From XYD12-FULL-36-8 sp964613805 (GTDB lineage: Bacteria > Bacteroidota > Ignavibacteria > Ignavibacteriales > Ignavibacteriaceae), in assembly GCA_964613805.1 (NCBI GenBank), contig CAZTJF010000013.1, positions 1 through 64,000 of the forward strand: a stretch of 64,000 nt of DNA, read 5' to 3'. Positions 9,907 through 18,558 of the stretch are shown piece after piece; the stretch's first letter is position 1, and every line of letters begins with the position of its first letter. The notes beneath the pieces were generated by a model, which was not told the origin of the DNA, ran no database searches, and was given only the letters and a program-made list of their open reading frames with translations. Both the position numbers and the translations under genes were made by a program.

Positions 9907-9942
9907 ATTCGTGAATATCCGTAACAATTCGTGCCATTCGTG
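9907..9942. repeat. Short ATTCGTG repeats
   Basis: Three copies of ATTCGTG lie within 36 bp (9907-9913, 9927-9933, 9936-9942) in the convergent spacer between the thioesterase and menE. They may be a remnant of a dispersed intergenic repeat; no function is evident. Confidence 0.5.
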
Positions 9943-9989
9943 TTCTATTTCTTAGGAGTTCTAATTTTGTTTACACATCTCTCACAAAT

Positions 9990-11450
9990 TTATATGTATA
10001 ATTTTTTCACACCATCTCGCTTTATTTTACCCAACTCGGTTTTGGGTAACTCATCAACGAAATAAACCTTTTTTGGAATTTTGAATGATGCAATCTTATT
10101 CCCTAAAAAAGCTTTCAGTTCATCTAAAGAGAATTTTGCATTTGATTTTGCTACTATTGCTGCTACAACTTTTTGACCCCATTTTGTATCATCAAGTCCA
10201 AACACACAGACTTCCTTAACCCTAGAATATTGAATTATCGCTGCTTCGACTTCAAGCGGGTTAACGTTTTCACCGCCGGTTACAATTAAGTCGCTTCTCT
10301 TACTAACGATGTAAAGAAATCCATCCTCATCTTTATAACCGATATCGCCCGTGAAATAAAATCCATCTTTTAATTTTTGTTTTGTTAATTCCTTGTCATT
10401 AAAATAACCTTTCATGAGTGCCGGACTTTTAACAGCAATTTCTCCCTCTGTATTTGGCGGCAATTTGTTACCATCATTATCAAAAATAAATATTTCATTT
10501 GGTGGGATTGGTTTTCCTGCGGAGTCCGGTTTTTTCTTAAATTCCTCTGGACTTAACACAGTTACAAAAGAAGAAGTTTCAGTTGAGCCATAAACTTTAC
10601 AAACCTTCCACCCTTCATTCAAAGCTTCTTGCATTAAATTCGTATCAATAAAGCCGCCGCCGAGAAGCACACAGTGTTGTAAGTCGTTTGGTTGAATGTT
10701 GTTCTTTAGCAGATCACTCATTTGGGAGGAAACAAACGAAATTAGAGATGGATTGGAGTTATTCAAGCTTTGAACGATCGAATCTATCTTCAAATAATCA
10801 GGAATAGCAATTGCAGTCCCATACATTAAAGCTCTAAAAATAATTGAAAATCCTCCAATGTGATAGAAGGGAAGACTTGCGAGCCAGCGATCATTATTGG
10901 TTTGGTTCAAAAATTTATTTCCAATTAAAGCACTTTTAATCAAGCTTGAGAATGTTAGCTCAGCCGCCTTTGGTCTATCCGATGAACCCGAAGTGAAAAT
11001 TATTACAGCTGTTTTACTTTCATCGAAGCCAAAATCCATTGCAATCATTTCGAAATCTTCACATAAAACAGGAATTATAATAGGTTTAACATCAGTTAAC
11101 ATCATCTTGCCAGTGAAAGGTTCATCAATCAAAGCAAATTTAGATTTTAAAAATTTCAGCTGCTCTTCAATTTCAACCAGTGAGAGTTTTATATTCATCG
11201 GGACCGGAATCGCTTCAATCATCCATAAAGCTAAAATCGCTATGATAAATTTTGGTGAGTTCTCTAAAAGGATTGGGACTCTGTCTTGGGACATAATTCC
11301 ATTATCTTTTAATTTGATTGCAAGGGAAATGGATTTATGATTTAATGATTTAAATGAAATTATTTCTTTATCAGAAATTATGAACTCACTATCATTTTTA
11401 ATATTAACAGCAGGATTAAGTTCTTTCAGGAAGGCAAAAAGGTTTGTCAT
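9990..11450 (-). CDS. menE: o-Succinylbenzoate-CoA ligase MenE
   Basis: Adenylate-forming enzyme of 486 aa that activates o-succinylbenzoate to its CoA thioester with ATP. Visible AMP-binding motifs are the P-loop FTSGSSDRPKAAELT, the YGSTETSS motif, the hinge region YFTGDIGYKDEDG, and the C-terminal lysine context PKTELGKIKR. It is the last gene of the men operon, 22 nt after menC. The family alone includes many acyl-CoA ligases; the position beside menC and menB makes the MenE call strong. Confidence 0.92.
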   Translation of the reverse strand: MTNLFAFLKELNPAVNIKNDSEFIISDKEIISFKSLNHKSISLAIKLKDNGIMSQDRVPILLENSPKFIIAILALWMIEAIPVPMNIKLSLVEIEEQLKFLKSKFALIDEPFTGKMMLTDVKPIIIPVLCEDFEMIAMDFGFDESKTAVIIFTSGSSDRPKAAELTFSSLIKSALIGNKFLNQTNNDRWLASLPFYHIGGFSIIFRALMYGTAIAIPDYLKIDSIVQSLNNSNPSLISFVSSQMSDLLKNNIQPNDLQHCVLLGGGFIDTNLMQEALNEGWKVCKVYGSTETSSFVTVLSPEEFKKKPDSAGKPIPPNEIFIFDNDGNKLPPNTEGEIAVKSPALMKGYFNDKELTKQKLKDGFYFTGDIGYKDEDGFLYIVSKRSDLIVTGGENVNPLEVEAAIIQYSRVKEVCVFGLDDTKWGQKVVAAIVAKSNAKFSLDELKAFLGNKIASFKIPKKVYFVDELPKTELGKIKRDGVKKLYI

Positions 11451-11472
11451 TATTTACTTAAATGAGGACCGA

Positions 11473-12504
11473 TTAATTCGATAAATGAATCTGACCATTC
11501 TTCACCGGGTAGGGGTCAGGATAAAGATCATTCTCAAATAAATCAGCAGTTCCTAATCCGTGAGCAATATCATCTTTAACAAAAGATGCAGCCAGAACAG
11601 CAAACGATCTTCCGATGACCGAATCGAGTGAGGTGGTAACAACTGTTTTGATATTATTATCCTCTGCGTACTCTATGATTTTATTTGTTGGAATAATACC
11701 GCCGAGCATCATTGGTTTTAAAATTAAAACCGAGATAGCCTTTTGCGAAACGAAGTCATAAACATCCTTCAATGTTCGAATAGATTCATCAGCTGCTAAC
11801 GGTATAAAAGTTTGTTTTGATAACTTCAAATAATTTTCGATGTCATTCACAGGTTGTTCGATGTATTCGATTGAAAATTCCTCTAACTTCTTAAGATAAG
11901 CAGCAGCTTTAGCTAAATCCCAATTTCCGTTTGCATCTAATCGAATCTTAATATCATTTCCAACCGTTTCTCTAACTGATTTAACGCATGCTAAGTCGTC
12001 TGCAAATTCTTTTCTGCCAACTTTTAACTTTAGTGTTTTGTACCCTTCACCTACCAATTCTATTGCTTTTAAGGTAGACTCTTTCGGACTGAGAAATGGA
12101 ATTGCTGAATTAACGTCTATTATTTTTTTTGAAGATGAATTTAAGATTTCATTTAAAGAAATATTTTGTTCCCGGGAAATTAAATTTAAAAGTGCTTGCT
12201 CAAATCCATGTTTTAAGGTTGGATAATTATTTAATGGCTTTAAAGTTTTAAGCACGCTTCCTTCAATGTCATCTAAATCAATAAATATTTTAAGCTGAAA
12301 ATCTTGAAGCATTTGCTCAACTTGTTCATAAGATTCCGATCCAAAATCAGGCAGGGGACAGCAATCGCCATAACCTTTATTCACATTCTCACTGAAAAGC
12401 TTAATTAAAAATCCTTTTCGTTCAGTTATTTTGCTCTTAGAAGTGGTAAACGGCTGCTTAAGCTTTAATGTGTAAGATGAAGAGGAGGATTTAACAATTT
12501 TCAT
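11473..12504 (-). CDS. menC: o-Succinylbenzoate synthase MenC
   Basis: Enolase-superfamily dehydratase of 343 aa that converts SHCHC to o-succinylbenzoate. The muconate-lactonizing-enzyme layout is present: LKLKVGR (catalytic lysine), RLDANGNWD and EYIEQPV and AADES (metal-binding Asp/Glu/Asp), and LILKPMMLGG (second lysine). The start codon overlaps the menA stop by 4 nt, indicating translational coupling. Confidence 0.93.
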   Translation of the reverse strand: MKIVKSSSSSYTLKLKQPFTTSKSKITERKGFLIKLFSENVNKGYGDCCPLPDFGSESYEQVEQMLQDFQLKIFIDLDDIEGSVLKTLKPLNNYPTLKHGFEQALLNLISREQNISLNEILNSSSKKIIDVNSAIPFLSPKESTLKAIELVGEGYKTLKLKVGRKEFADDLACVKSVRETVGNDIKIRLDANGNWDLAKAAAYLKKLEEFSIEYIEQPVNDIENYLKLSKQTFIPLAADESIRTLKDVYDFVSQKAISVLILKPMMLGGIIPTNKIIEYAEDNNIKTVVTTSLDSVIGRSFAVLAASFVKDDIAHGLGTADLFENDLYPDPYPVKNGQIHLSN

Positions 12505-13385
12505 AAAACAAAACCGGCTGAGAATAGCAAGCCGTAAATTGCCGAGAGCTTCGCAGTTAGCTCGAGCGTTTGGTTTAACTGAGTCCCATTGAGAGTGTAA
12601 ATCATCGTAATAACTTTATAAGCAATGGGTAATGTAAGGTAAGGAAGAAATATGAAAATGCTTGCATTAAAGAAAAGAAACAGCAGTAATGGAATTAGAA
12701 ATGAAATAACAATCAAGAATATAAATTGATAACGGGAAAAGTTTTTGCCAAACTTAACAGCAAGAGTTTTTTTGCCTGATAATTTATCCTCATCAGCATC
12801 TCTGTAGTTATTTACGACAAGAATATTTGTTACCAATGCTCCAACTGGAATGGAAGAGATAAATGATATCAGCGATAATTCTTTAGTATGAAGATAATAA
12901 GTCCCGACTGTGCCAACTATTCCAAAAAACATGAATACAAAAATATCTCCAAGACCGTTATACGCGAGTGGAAATGGACCGGCTGTATAAGCTAATCCGG
13001 CAAGTATTGATAATACACCGATCACAAGAATTACAGCACCGCCATGATAAACTAAAAATAATCCAAGCAAGAATGCCGTTAAAAAAGTAATCACAATTGC
13101 GGCTTTCATTTCATTTGCTGAAATCAATCCTGATGCTAACACTCTTCTTGGACCTTTTCGTTTTACTGTGTCTGAACCTTTCAGATAATCATATAGATCA
13201 TTCGTAAAGTTTGTGCCGACTTGAATTAAGACTGAACAAATTAATGCTGCTAATGAAAAAATTATATTAAGTTTTCCTTCATTAAAAGCAACTGCCGAAC
13301 CAACCATTACAGGAACAAATGCTGCTAATAGAGTTCGCGGTCTGCTTGCGATGAACCATGGTTCTATTTTATTTATTAAAGTCAT
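12501..13385 (-). CDS. menA: 1,4-Dihydroxy-2-naphthoate polyprenyltransferase MenA
   Basis: UbiA-family inner-membrane prenyltransferase of 294 aa that joins the naphthoate ring to a polyprenyl chain, giving demethylmenaquinone. The first aspartate motif is NDLYDYLKGSD (residues ~62-72), the second is NYRDADEDKLSGKKTL, and about eight or nine hydrophobic helices are visible. It overlaps menC by 4 nt and follows menB across an unusual 215-bp repeat-rich spacer. No methyltransferase (MenG/UbiE) gene is in the window. Confidence 0.93.
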   Translation of the reverse strand: MTLINKIEPWFIASRPRTLLAAFVPVMVGSAVAFNEGKLNIIFSLAALICSVLIQVGTNFTNDLYDYLKGSDTVKRKGPRRVLASGLISANEMKAAIVITFLTAFLLGLFLVYHGGAVILVIGVLSILAGLAYTAGPFPLAYNGLGDIFVFMFFGIVGTVGTYYLHTKELSLISFISSIPVGALVTNILVVNNYRDADEDKLSGKKTLAVKFGKNFSRYQFIFLIVISFLIPLLLFLFFNASIFIFLPYLTLPIAYKVITMIYTLNGTQLNQTLELTAKLSAIYGLLFSAGFVL

Positions 13386-13405
13386 AATATTTTATTTAGA
13401 TATTT

Positions 13406-13432
13406 GTCACACTGAGCTTGTCGAAGTGTGAC
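13406..13432. repeat. Hairpin repeat, copy 1 (GAGCTTGTCGA loop)
   Basis: A perfect 8-bp stem GTCACACT/AGTGTGAC encloses the 11-nt loop GAGCTTGTCGA. A second element with nearly the same loop in reverse orientation but a different stem follows at 13454-13478. The pair resembles dispersed REP-like palindromes seen in Bacteroidota intergenic DNA. Confidence 0.75.
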
Positions 13433-13453
13433 GTTTATCTCCATGAAATTACT

Positions 13454-13478
13454 TCAGTCTTCGACAGGTTCAGACTGA
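13454..13478. repeat. Hairpin repeat, copy 2 (inverted, TCGACAGGTTC loop)
   Basis: A perfect 7-bp stem TCAGTCT/AGACTGA encloses TCGACAGGTTC, whose reverse complement matches the loop of copy 1 at 9 of 11 positions. The stem sequence differs from copy 1 while staying fully paired. Confidence 0.75.
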
Positions 13479-13506
13479 CATTTAAGTTATTGTTATGTTG
13501 AACTAC

Positions 13507-13521
13507 TTCGCCTTTGGCGAA
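13507..13521. repeat. Small hairpin TTCGCC-TTT-GGCGAA
   Basis: A perfect 6-bp stem with a 3-nt loop in the menA-menB spacer. It has no T-tract on either side, so it is not an obvious terminator. Confidence 0.55.
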
Positions 13522-13560
13522 TTGTTAAATTGCTCTGTACTTCAATTTTCTTACTACTTA

Positions 13561-13593
13561 CTTCTAACTTCTCGCCTCTCGCTTCTAACTTCT
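13561..13593. repeat. Direct repeat of CTTCTAACTTCT
   Basis: Two identical 12-nt copies (13561-13572 and 13582-13593) are separated by 9 nt, just before the 3' end of menB. This looks like slippage-derived or dispersed intergenic repeat sequence. Confidence 0.6.
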
Positions 13594-13600
13594 AGCTTTT

Positions 13601-14449
13601 TCACGGTAACTTTGGAAACTTCTTAAAATTTGGTCTCCGTTTTTCTAAATACGCTTTTTTACCTTCCTGCGCTTCCTCACTCATGTAGTAAAGCAAAGTA
13701 GCATTTCCAGCCAATTCCTGAATTCCTTGTTGTCCATCAAGCTCAGCATTGAATGCAGATTTCAAAACTCTAATTGCCATTGGACTATGCTGAAGAATCT
13801 GCTTTGCCCATGAAACTCCTTCCTCCTCTAACCTTTCAACTTTACAAACTTTATTAACTAGCCCCATCTCCATTGCTTCTTGCGCATTGTATTGTTTGCA
13901 GAGATACCATATTTCGCGGGCTTTCTTCTGTCCAACTATTCTTGCAAGATAGCTTGAGCCAAAACCTCCGTCGAAGCTTCCGACTTTTGGACCAGTTTGT
14001 CCGAATATTGCATTATCAGCCGCGATGGTTAGATCGCAAACAACATGAAGCACATGCCCGCCGCCGATTGCATGACCGGCAACTAAAGCAATAACCGGTT
14101 TTGGAATGCTGCGAATAAGCTTTTGAAGATCGAGAACATTTAATCTTGGAACGCCGGATTTATCAACATAACCTTTGTCACCGCGGATTCGCTGGTCTCC
14201 GCCGGAACAGAATGCATACTTGCCGTCTTTCGCAGGACCTTTACCTGTAAGTAGAATCACCCCAATTTTTTGATCCTCGCGCGCATCACTGAAGGCATTG
14301 TACATTTCGTTAACAGTTTCAGGGCGGAATGCGTTCCGCACTTCCGGACGATTGATAGTTATTTTTGCAATGCCATCCATCTTTTCGTAGATGATGTCAG
14401 TGTATCCTCCTCTGGTGGATTTAGCTTTTTTCCAGTTGAATTTGGGCAT
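13601..14449 (-). CDS. menB: 1,4-Dihydroxy-2-naphthoyl-CoA synthase MenB
   Basis: Crotonase-family cyclase of 282 aa that closes the second ring of o-succinylbenzoyl-CoA. Diagnostic segments are NRPEVRNAFRP, FCSGGDQ, the oxyanion-hole region AGHAIGGGHVLH, and GQTGPKVGSFDGGFG, which is specific to MenB among crotonases. Length is normal for the family. It follows menH by 50 nt and precedes menA across the repeat-rich spacer. Confidence 0.95.
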   Translation of the reverse strand: MPKFNWKKAKSTRGGYTDIIYEKMDGIAKITINRPEVRNAFRPETVNEMYNAFSDAREDQKIGVILLTGKGPAKDGKYAFCSGGDQRIRGDKGYVDKSGVPRLNVLDLQKLIRSIPKPVIALVAGHAIGGGHVLHVVCDLTIAADNAIFGQTGPKVGSFDGGFGSSYLARIVGQKKAREIWYLCKQYNAQEAMEMGLVNKVCKVERLEEEGVSWAKQILQHSPMAIRVLKSAFNAELDGQQGIQELAGNATLLYYMSEEAQEGKKAYLEKRRPNFKKFPKLP

Positions 14450-14499
14450 TTTAGATTAAGATGAATATTATTGGTAAAAATAGAGAAAAAGGTGGAAAG

Positions 14500-15321
14500 T
14501 TAGAATCCGGTTAGAAAATTGTCAGCAATATTTATAAACTCCTCCAGCTTCTCCAAATGCACATTGTGTCCGGCGTTCTTAACAACCACATGTTTTGTGG
14601 AAGGAAATAATTTTACAAGCTCCGAATTTATTTGTGTGAATTTTTTATCGAGTTCTCCTGTAATTAGCAACGTTCTGCAATTGATAAGGTGAAGTTTATC
14701 GTGAAGCGCTGGCATTACCCCAGTACCAAATCCTTTAAGTGAATTTATCAATCCAATTTTACTGTTTAGTAACTTTGCTACATTTGCATTCAACAATTTT
14801 TCTTCTGGAATTGATTTAAGAGTCGAGAACAAATCTTGATCCATCCAATAATCAACAAATTCCTCAAGCGATTTTTCTCTAATCAGGTTAATGATTTTTG
14901 CATCGCTTTGCCTTCGCTCTTCACGGAGCTTTTCATCGGTAATTCCGGCGCTGGTACTTTCCAAAATCAAACCGCTTAATTTTTCAGGATGATGTACGGC
15001 ATAAAAAAGTGCAGCACGTCCACCCATTGAGTAACCGAGCAAAATGAATTTCTTCTTTGTGAAATGGTTAAATACTTCATCAAGTTGTTGAACTAAAGAT
15101 TGAGCGGTGTAAAGTTTTTGATCAACAGGAGATTCACTTTTACCGTGACCAATCAAATCAACTGCAACGTAAGCATATTTTTTGGGCAGTAAGGGAATAA
15201 TTTCTAACCAATCTTCAGATGAACCTGTAAATCCGTGAAGCAGAAAAACGAAGGCAGATTCTTTTTCTGCAGAAGGGAAGCCCTCAACATTAACTTTGAT
15301 TTGGGAGGTTTGAATTCTCAC
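14500..15321 (-). CDS. menH: SHCHC synthase-like alpha/beta hydrolase MenH
   Basis: Alpha/beta-hydrolase of 273 aa expected to eliminate pyruvate from SEPHCHC. The nucleophile elbow GYSMGG carries S98, HGFTGSS forms the oxyanion region near residue 30, GELDKKF carries the likely aspartate and AGHNVH the histidine. It overlaps the menD stop by 4 nt, so it is coupled to menD. The superfamily is broad; the operon position gives the specific call. Confidence 0.9.
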   Translation of the reverse strand: MRIQTSQIKVNVEGFPSAEKESAFVFLLHGFTGSSEDWLEIIPLLPKKYAYVAVDLIGHGKSESPVDQKLYTAQSLVQQLDEVFNHFTKKKFILLGYSMGGRAALFYAVHHPEKLSGLILESTSAGITDEKLREERRQSDAKIINLIREKSLEEFVDYWMDQDLFSTLKSIPEEKLLNANVAKLLNSKIGLINSLKGFGTGVMPALHDKLHLINCRTLLITGELDKKFTQINSELVKLFPSTKHVVVKNAGHNVHLEKLEEFINIADNFLTGF

Positions 15322-17120
15322 GCCAACTTTATTGAGTTGTGATTATAAGCTTCAATTACCTGTTCATAATATTTTCGGCGGAGAGTCAGTGACTTTATAG
15401 GATTTGTTTTTATTTCAAGCACTGAAAAATTTGTATCTCGATTCTTTGTTAATTTATTTGTGAAATCAATCCAGCTTTTAATTCGATAATACTTCCCACC
15501 AAAAGCAGTAACAATTATCTTGAAATCTAAATTGTGCGGAGTGATAAAATAATTTTTAATTGCTGATTTTAATTTTGTGACAGGCAGCATTTCAAATATT
15601 CTGCCCCCATTATTATTGATAAGAATAATTGTAAGCGGAATTGAGTTTTTTTTTGCAACGAGCAGACTATTTAAATCATAATAAAACGCAAGATCACCAG
15701 TCAATAAGTAGGTTTTCATCTTTGATGATTTAGCAATTCCCAAAGCTGTTGATAATATTCCATCAATACCGCTTGTCCCGCGATTGTGGTAGATGTTAAT
15801 TTTCTTTTTCATCAATGGTAAAATCATGTCCAAGTCACGAACCGGAAGACTATTGGAAATCATCAAATTCGAACCATTCGGTATTGTTTTAATGACTTCA
15901 TCCACAATCTTAGTTTCGTTTGGGAATGAACCTTTATCAAATATTTTGCTTTTAATTTTTGATGCGGCATTTTCGATGGTAAGAAAATCATTCTCCGCAA
16001 GGAGTCCTTCGGACATCCGTTCATTCCATTCAACATTATTTTTCTTCACAAAAGATAATAACTCTTTACAAAATATTTCCGGCTCACAAGCTAAAACTGA
16101 GGATAATTTGTCAGCGGAATTTTTCCAATCACCGAATTTATTTACCAATAATTTTTCGCATGAGCAGTCGGCAATAAAGTTTGATAATGCTTTAGATGTA
16201 AAATTTCTTCCAAACTGAATTATGAAATCGGGTTTATGATATCTGACGAATTTTTCTGAGCGAAGATATGAATCATAACAAGTTAAAATATTTTGTCTGG
16301 AATGACTCGAAACCCTCATATTTGAAGCAGCATCTGCAAAGATAGGGAAGCCGGTTTTTGTAGAAAGCTGATTACATGCAGTAAAAAATTCTTTTGAATA
16401 ATTATCTAATCCAACAACAATAATTCCTTTTGGATAATTATTTATTTTCTTTGAAATATGCTGAAGAGTCTTTCTGCTAATAGAATTTTTTGATTGGTGA
16501 TTATAAAATGATTTTTTAGGAATTCGTTGGATAATTTTTAATTCGCCATCGGTAATTTCATCCGTAAAGGTATTCGGTTCAAATGGTTCTTTGAAAGGAA
16601 AATTGATATGAACCGGACCATTATTATTAATTGCGGCTTCATTATACGCTTGTCTGGCAATGTATTTAATACGCAATATACTTTCACTTGTAAGTTTAGG
16701 AAGTCCCGCATCAATAAACCATCGAATTTGATTTTTATAAATGTTGTGCTGATTTATCGTTTGATTTGCACCAGTATTTCTTAATGATGCTGGTCTATCT
16801 GCAGTGCAAACAATCAAAGGAGTTTTACTTTGATAAGCTTCAATTATTGCGGGGTATAATTCTGCTGTAGCAGTACCCGAAGTACAAATAAGTGCGACAG
16901 GACTTTTCTTAACTTTAGCTAAACCGAGAGCGAAAAATCCGCAGCTGCGTTCATCAATAATCGAGAACGATTTTATTTTTTTATTAATGACGAATGAGTA
17001 CGTTAGTGGAGTATTGCGCGAACCGGGAGAAATACAGGCATATTTAACCCCTGCATTAACCAGCTCGGAAACGAAGGTCTCGGTCCAGAGAATGTTTCTA
17101 TTTACTTTTATTTTTTTCAT
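15318..17120 (-). CDS. menD: SEPHCHC synthase MenD
   Basis: Thiamine-diphosphate-dependent enzyme of 600 aa that condenses isochorismate with 2-oxoglutarate. The N-terminal CISPGSRNTPLTYS segment, RGTSGIDGILSTA, and the cofactor-binding motif TGDLAFYYDLNSLL...NNNGG are typical of MenD. The start overlaps the end of menF by 23 nt. The first residues (MKKIKVNRNILWTETF) align with the family's usual start, supporting this ATG. Confidence 0.95.
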   Translation of the reverse strand: MKKIKVNRNILWTETFVSELVNAGVKYACISPGSRNTPLTYSFVINKKIKSFSIIDERSCGFFALGLAKVKKSPVALICTSGTATAELYPAIIEAYQSKTPLIVCTADRPASLRNTGANQTINQHNIYKNQIRWFIDAGLPKLTSESILRIKYIARQAYNEAAINNNGPVHINFPFKEPFEPNTFTDEITDGELKIIQRIPKKSFYNHQSKNSISRKTLQHISKKINNYPKGIIVVGLDNYSKEFFTACNQLSTKTGFPIFADAASNMRVSSHSRQNILTCYDSYLRSEKFVRYHKPDFIIQFGRNFTSKALSNFIADCSCEKLLVNKFGDWKNSADKLSSVLACEPEIFCKELLSFVKKNNVEWNERMSEGLLAENDFLTIENAASKIKSKIFDKGSFPNETKIVDEVIKTIPNGSNLMISNSLPVRDLDMILPLMKKKINIYHNRGTSGIDGILSTALGIAKSSKMKTYLLTGDLAFYYDLNSLLVAKKNSIPLTIILINNNGGRIFEMLPVTKLKSAIKNYFITPHNLDFKIIVTAFGGKYYRIKSWIDFTNKLTKNRDTNFSVLEIKTNPIKSLTLRRKYYEQVIEAYNHNSIKLA

Positions 17121-18513
17121 CGAAAAAAGTTAAGATGGCTCTAAGTTTCAACTCTGTCTCATGATATTCTTTATCAGGATCAGAACCTTCAACAAGTCCG
17201 CAGCCTGCATATGCGTACAATTTATTTTTGTTAAATATTGCAGAACGAATTGCAACTACAAACTCACCTTCATCATATAAATTAAAATGACCAATAATAC
17301 CCGAATAAAAACCGCGGCGATGTTCTTCTAACTTTTTTAATAAACTTAGCGCTTTATCTTTTGGTTCACCGCAAATTGCACCTGTGGGATATATCGCCTC
17401 AATAATTTCAAACATATTTGTTTCCGCAAGTAATTCTGTTTGCAGAATTGTGTGGAGATGTTGAATGTTCTGTAATTTTTTGATAGGAATTTTATTAGAA
17501 ACAATTTTCGTAACAAATTTAGAAATCGCTTTTTTAATTTGATGAACAACGAACTCATGTTCACGGTTTAGTTTTGAACTGGTTAGCATCACATTTTCTA
17601 AAACTTTGTCTTCATCATCATCTTTACCGCGTGTAATTGAACCGGCAAGTACATCAATTGTAACGTTTCTATCGTGAAATTTTATTAATCTTTCCGGACT
17701 TGCACCGAAAAAGGTTGAGGTGTTGTTGTGATAAAAAAACATTAAACAACTGGCATAATTCGCAGTAAAATATCTTCTAATTTCATCCCAATTTGGTTCT
17801 GCGGGCAAAGCCATATCAACTCTTCGTGACAAAACTATTTTAGAAATTTCATTATCTGCTAATCTATTAAGTGTATTTGAGACAAGTGTTTTCCATTTCT
17901 TTTTATCTTTGGGTGAAATACCGGTTATTGATAGAACTTTTGATGTTTTACTTTTGTATTCAGAAGGAAGGTAAAATAAAGCTTCAATCTGTTTAGAAAA
18001 TTTATCGGTCAGTTTTTTTAACGAAGAATTGTGATTGATAAAGTTATAAAAAAGATTTAGAGAGCCATGTTTTTTTACAAAAAGAAATTCCGGTACAAAC
18101 CAATCAGAATCTTTGAAGTCCTCCCACTCATCTTCAGAATGTTCAACAGTAAACTTCATACCTCCGCAAATCAGCGGAAACTCTTTTGCATTATCTTCCC
18201 AATTAGTAACCACTTTGTATTTTAGCTCTTGAAGTGATTTACCAATAGAAGAAAATCTTCCCAATCCATTTTCAGACAAATCCAAAGCTCTACCAATTCC
18301 GGTTAAGGAAAAATTCTCATTTACATTTTCGAAATGAAAAACCCGGTTGTAGTTTTCTAATAAAACTGAAAGTTTGTTGTCTAATTGAAAATCATTACCA
18401 GGCAGCTTAAAACTGATCAGATAATTCAAATATTCTTGTTTACCGATAATATTTTTATGCTCGGAAAGGAGATTCTGAAAAGAGTCAATGACCCGGCTAA
18501 AATTAGTCGTCAT
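17098..18513 (-). CDS. menF: Isochorismate synthase MenF
   Basis: Chorismate-utilising enzyme of 471 aa that converts chorismate to isochorismate, the entry step of menaquinone synthesis. Conserved segments are KIVLSRR (general-base lysine), FGASPERLIK, DVLAGSITRG, REHEFVVHQI, PTGAICGEPK and RRGFYSGIIG. The first ~200 residues are less conserved, as usual. It begins 45 nt after the rsgA stop and overlaps menD. A minus-strand TAATTTTG at 18558-18551 could be a -7 box but has no matching -33 TTG. Confidence 0.93.
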   Translation of the reverse strand: MTTNFSRVIDSFQNLLSEHKNIIGKQEYLNYLISFKLPGNDFQLDNKLSVLLENYNRVFHFENVNENFSLTGIGRALDLSENGLGRFSSIGKSLQELKYKVVTNWEDNAKEFPLICGGMKFTVEHSEDEWEDFKDSDWFVPEFLFVKKHGSLNLFYNFINHNSSLKKLTDKFSKQIEALFYLPSEYKSKTSKVLSITGISPKDKKKWKTLVSNTLNRLADNEISKIVLSRRVDMALPAEPNWDEIRRYFTANYASCLMFFYHNNTSTFFGASPERLIKFHDRNVTIDVLAGSITRGKDDDEDKVLENVMLTSSKLNREHEFVVHQIKKAISKFVTKIVSNKIPIKKLQNIQHLHTILQTELLAETNMFEIIEAIYPTGAICGEPKDKALSLLKKLEEHRRGFYSGIIGHFNLYDEGEFVVAIRSAIFNKNKLYAYAGCGLVEGSDPDKEYHETELKLRAILTFFDEKNKSK

Positions 18514-18558
18514 ATTGTGATTTGGGTTTTTCTGTTAGATGTAACACGTGCAAAATTA

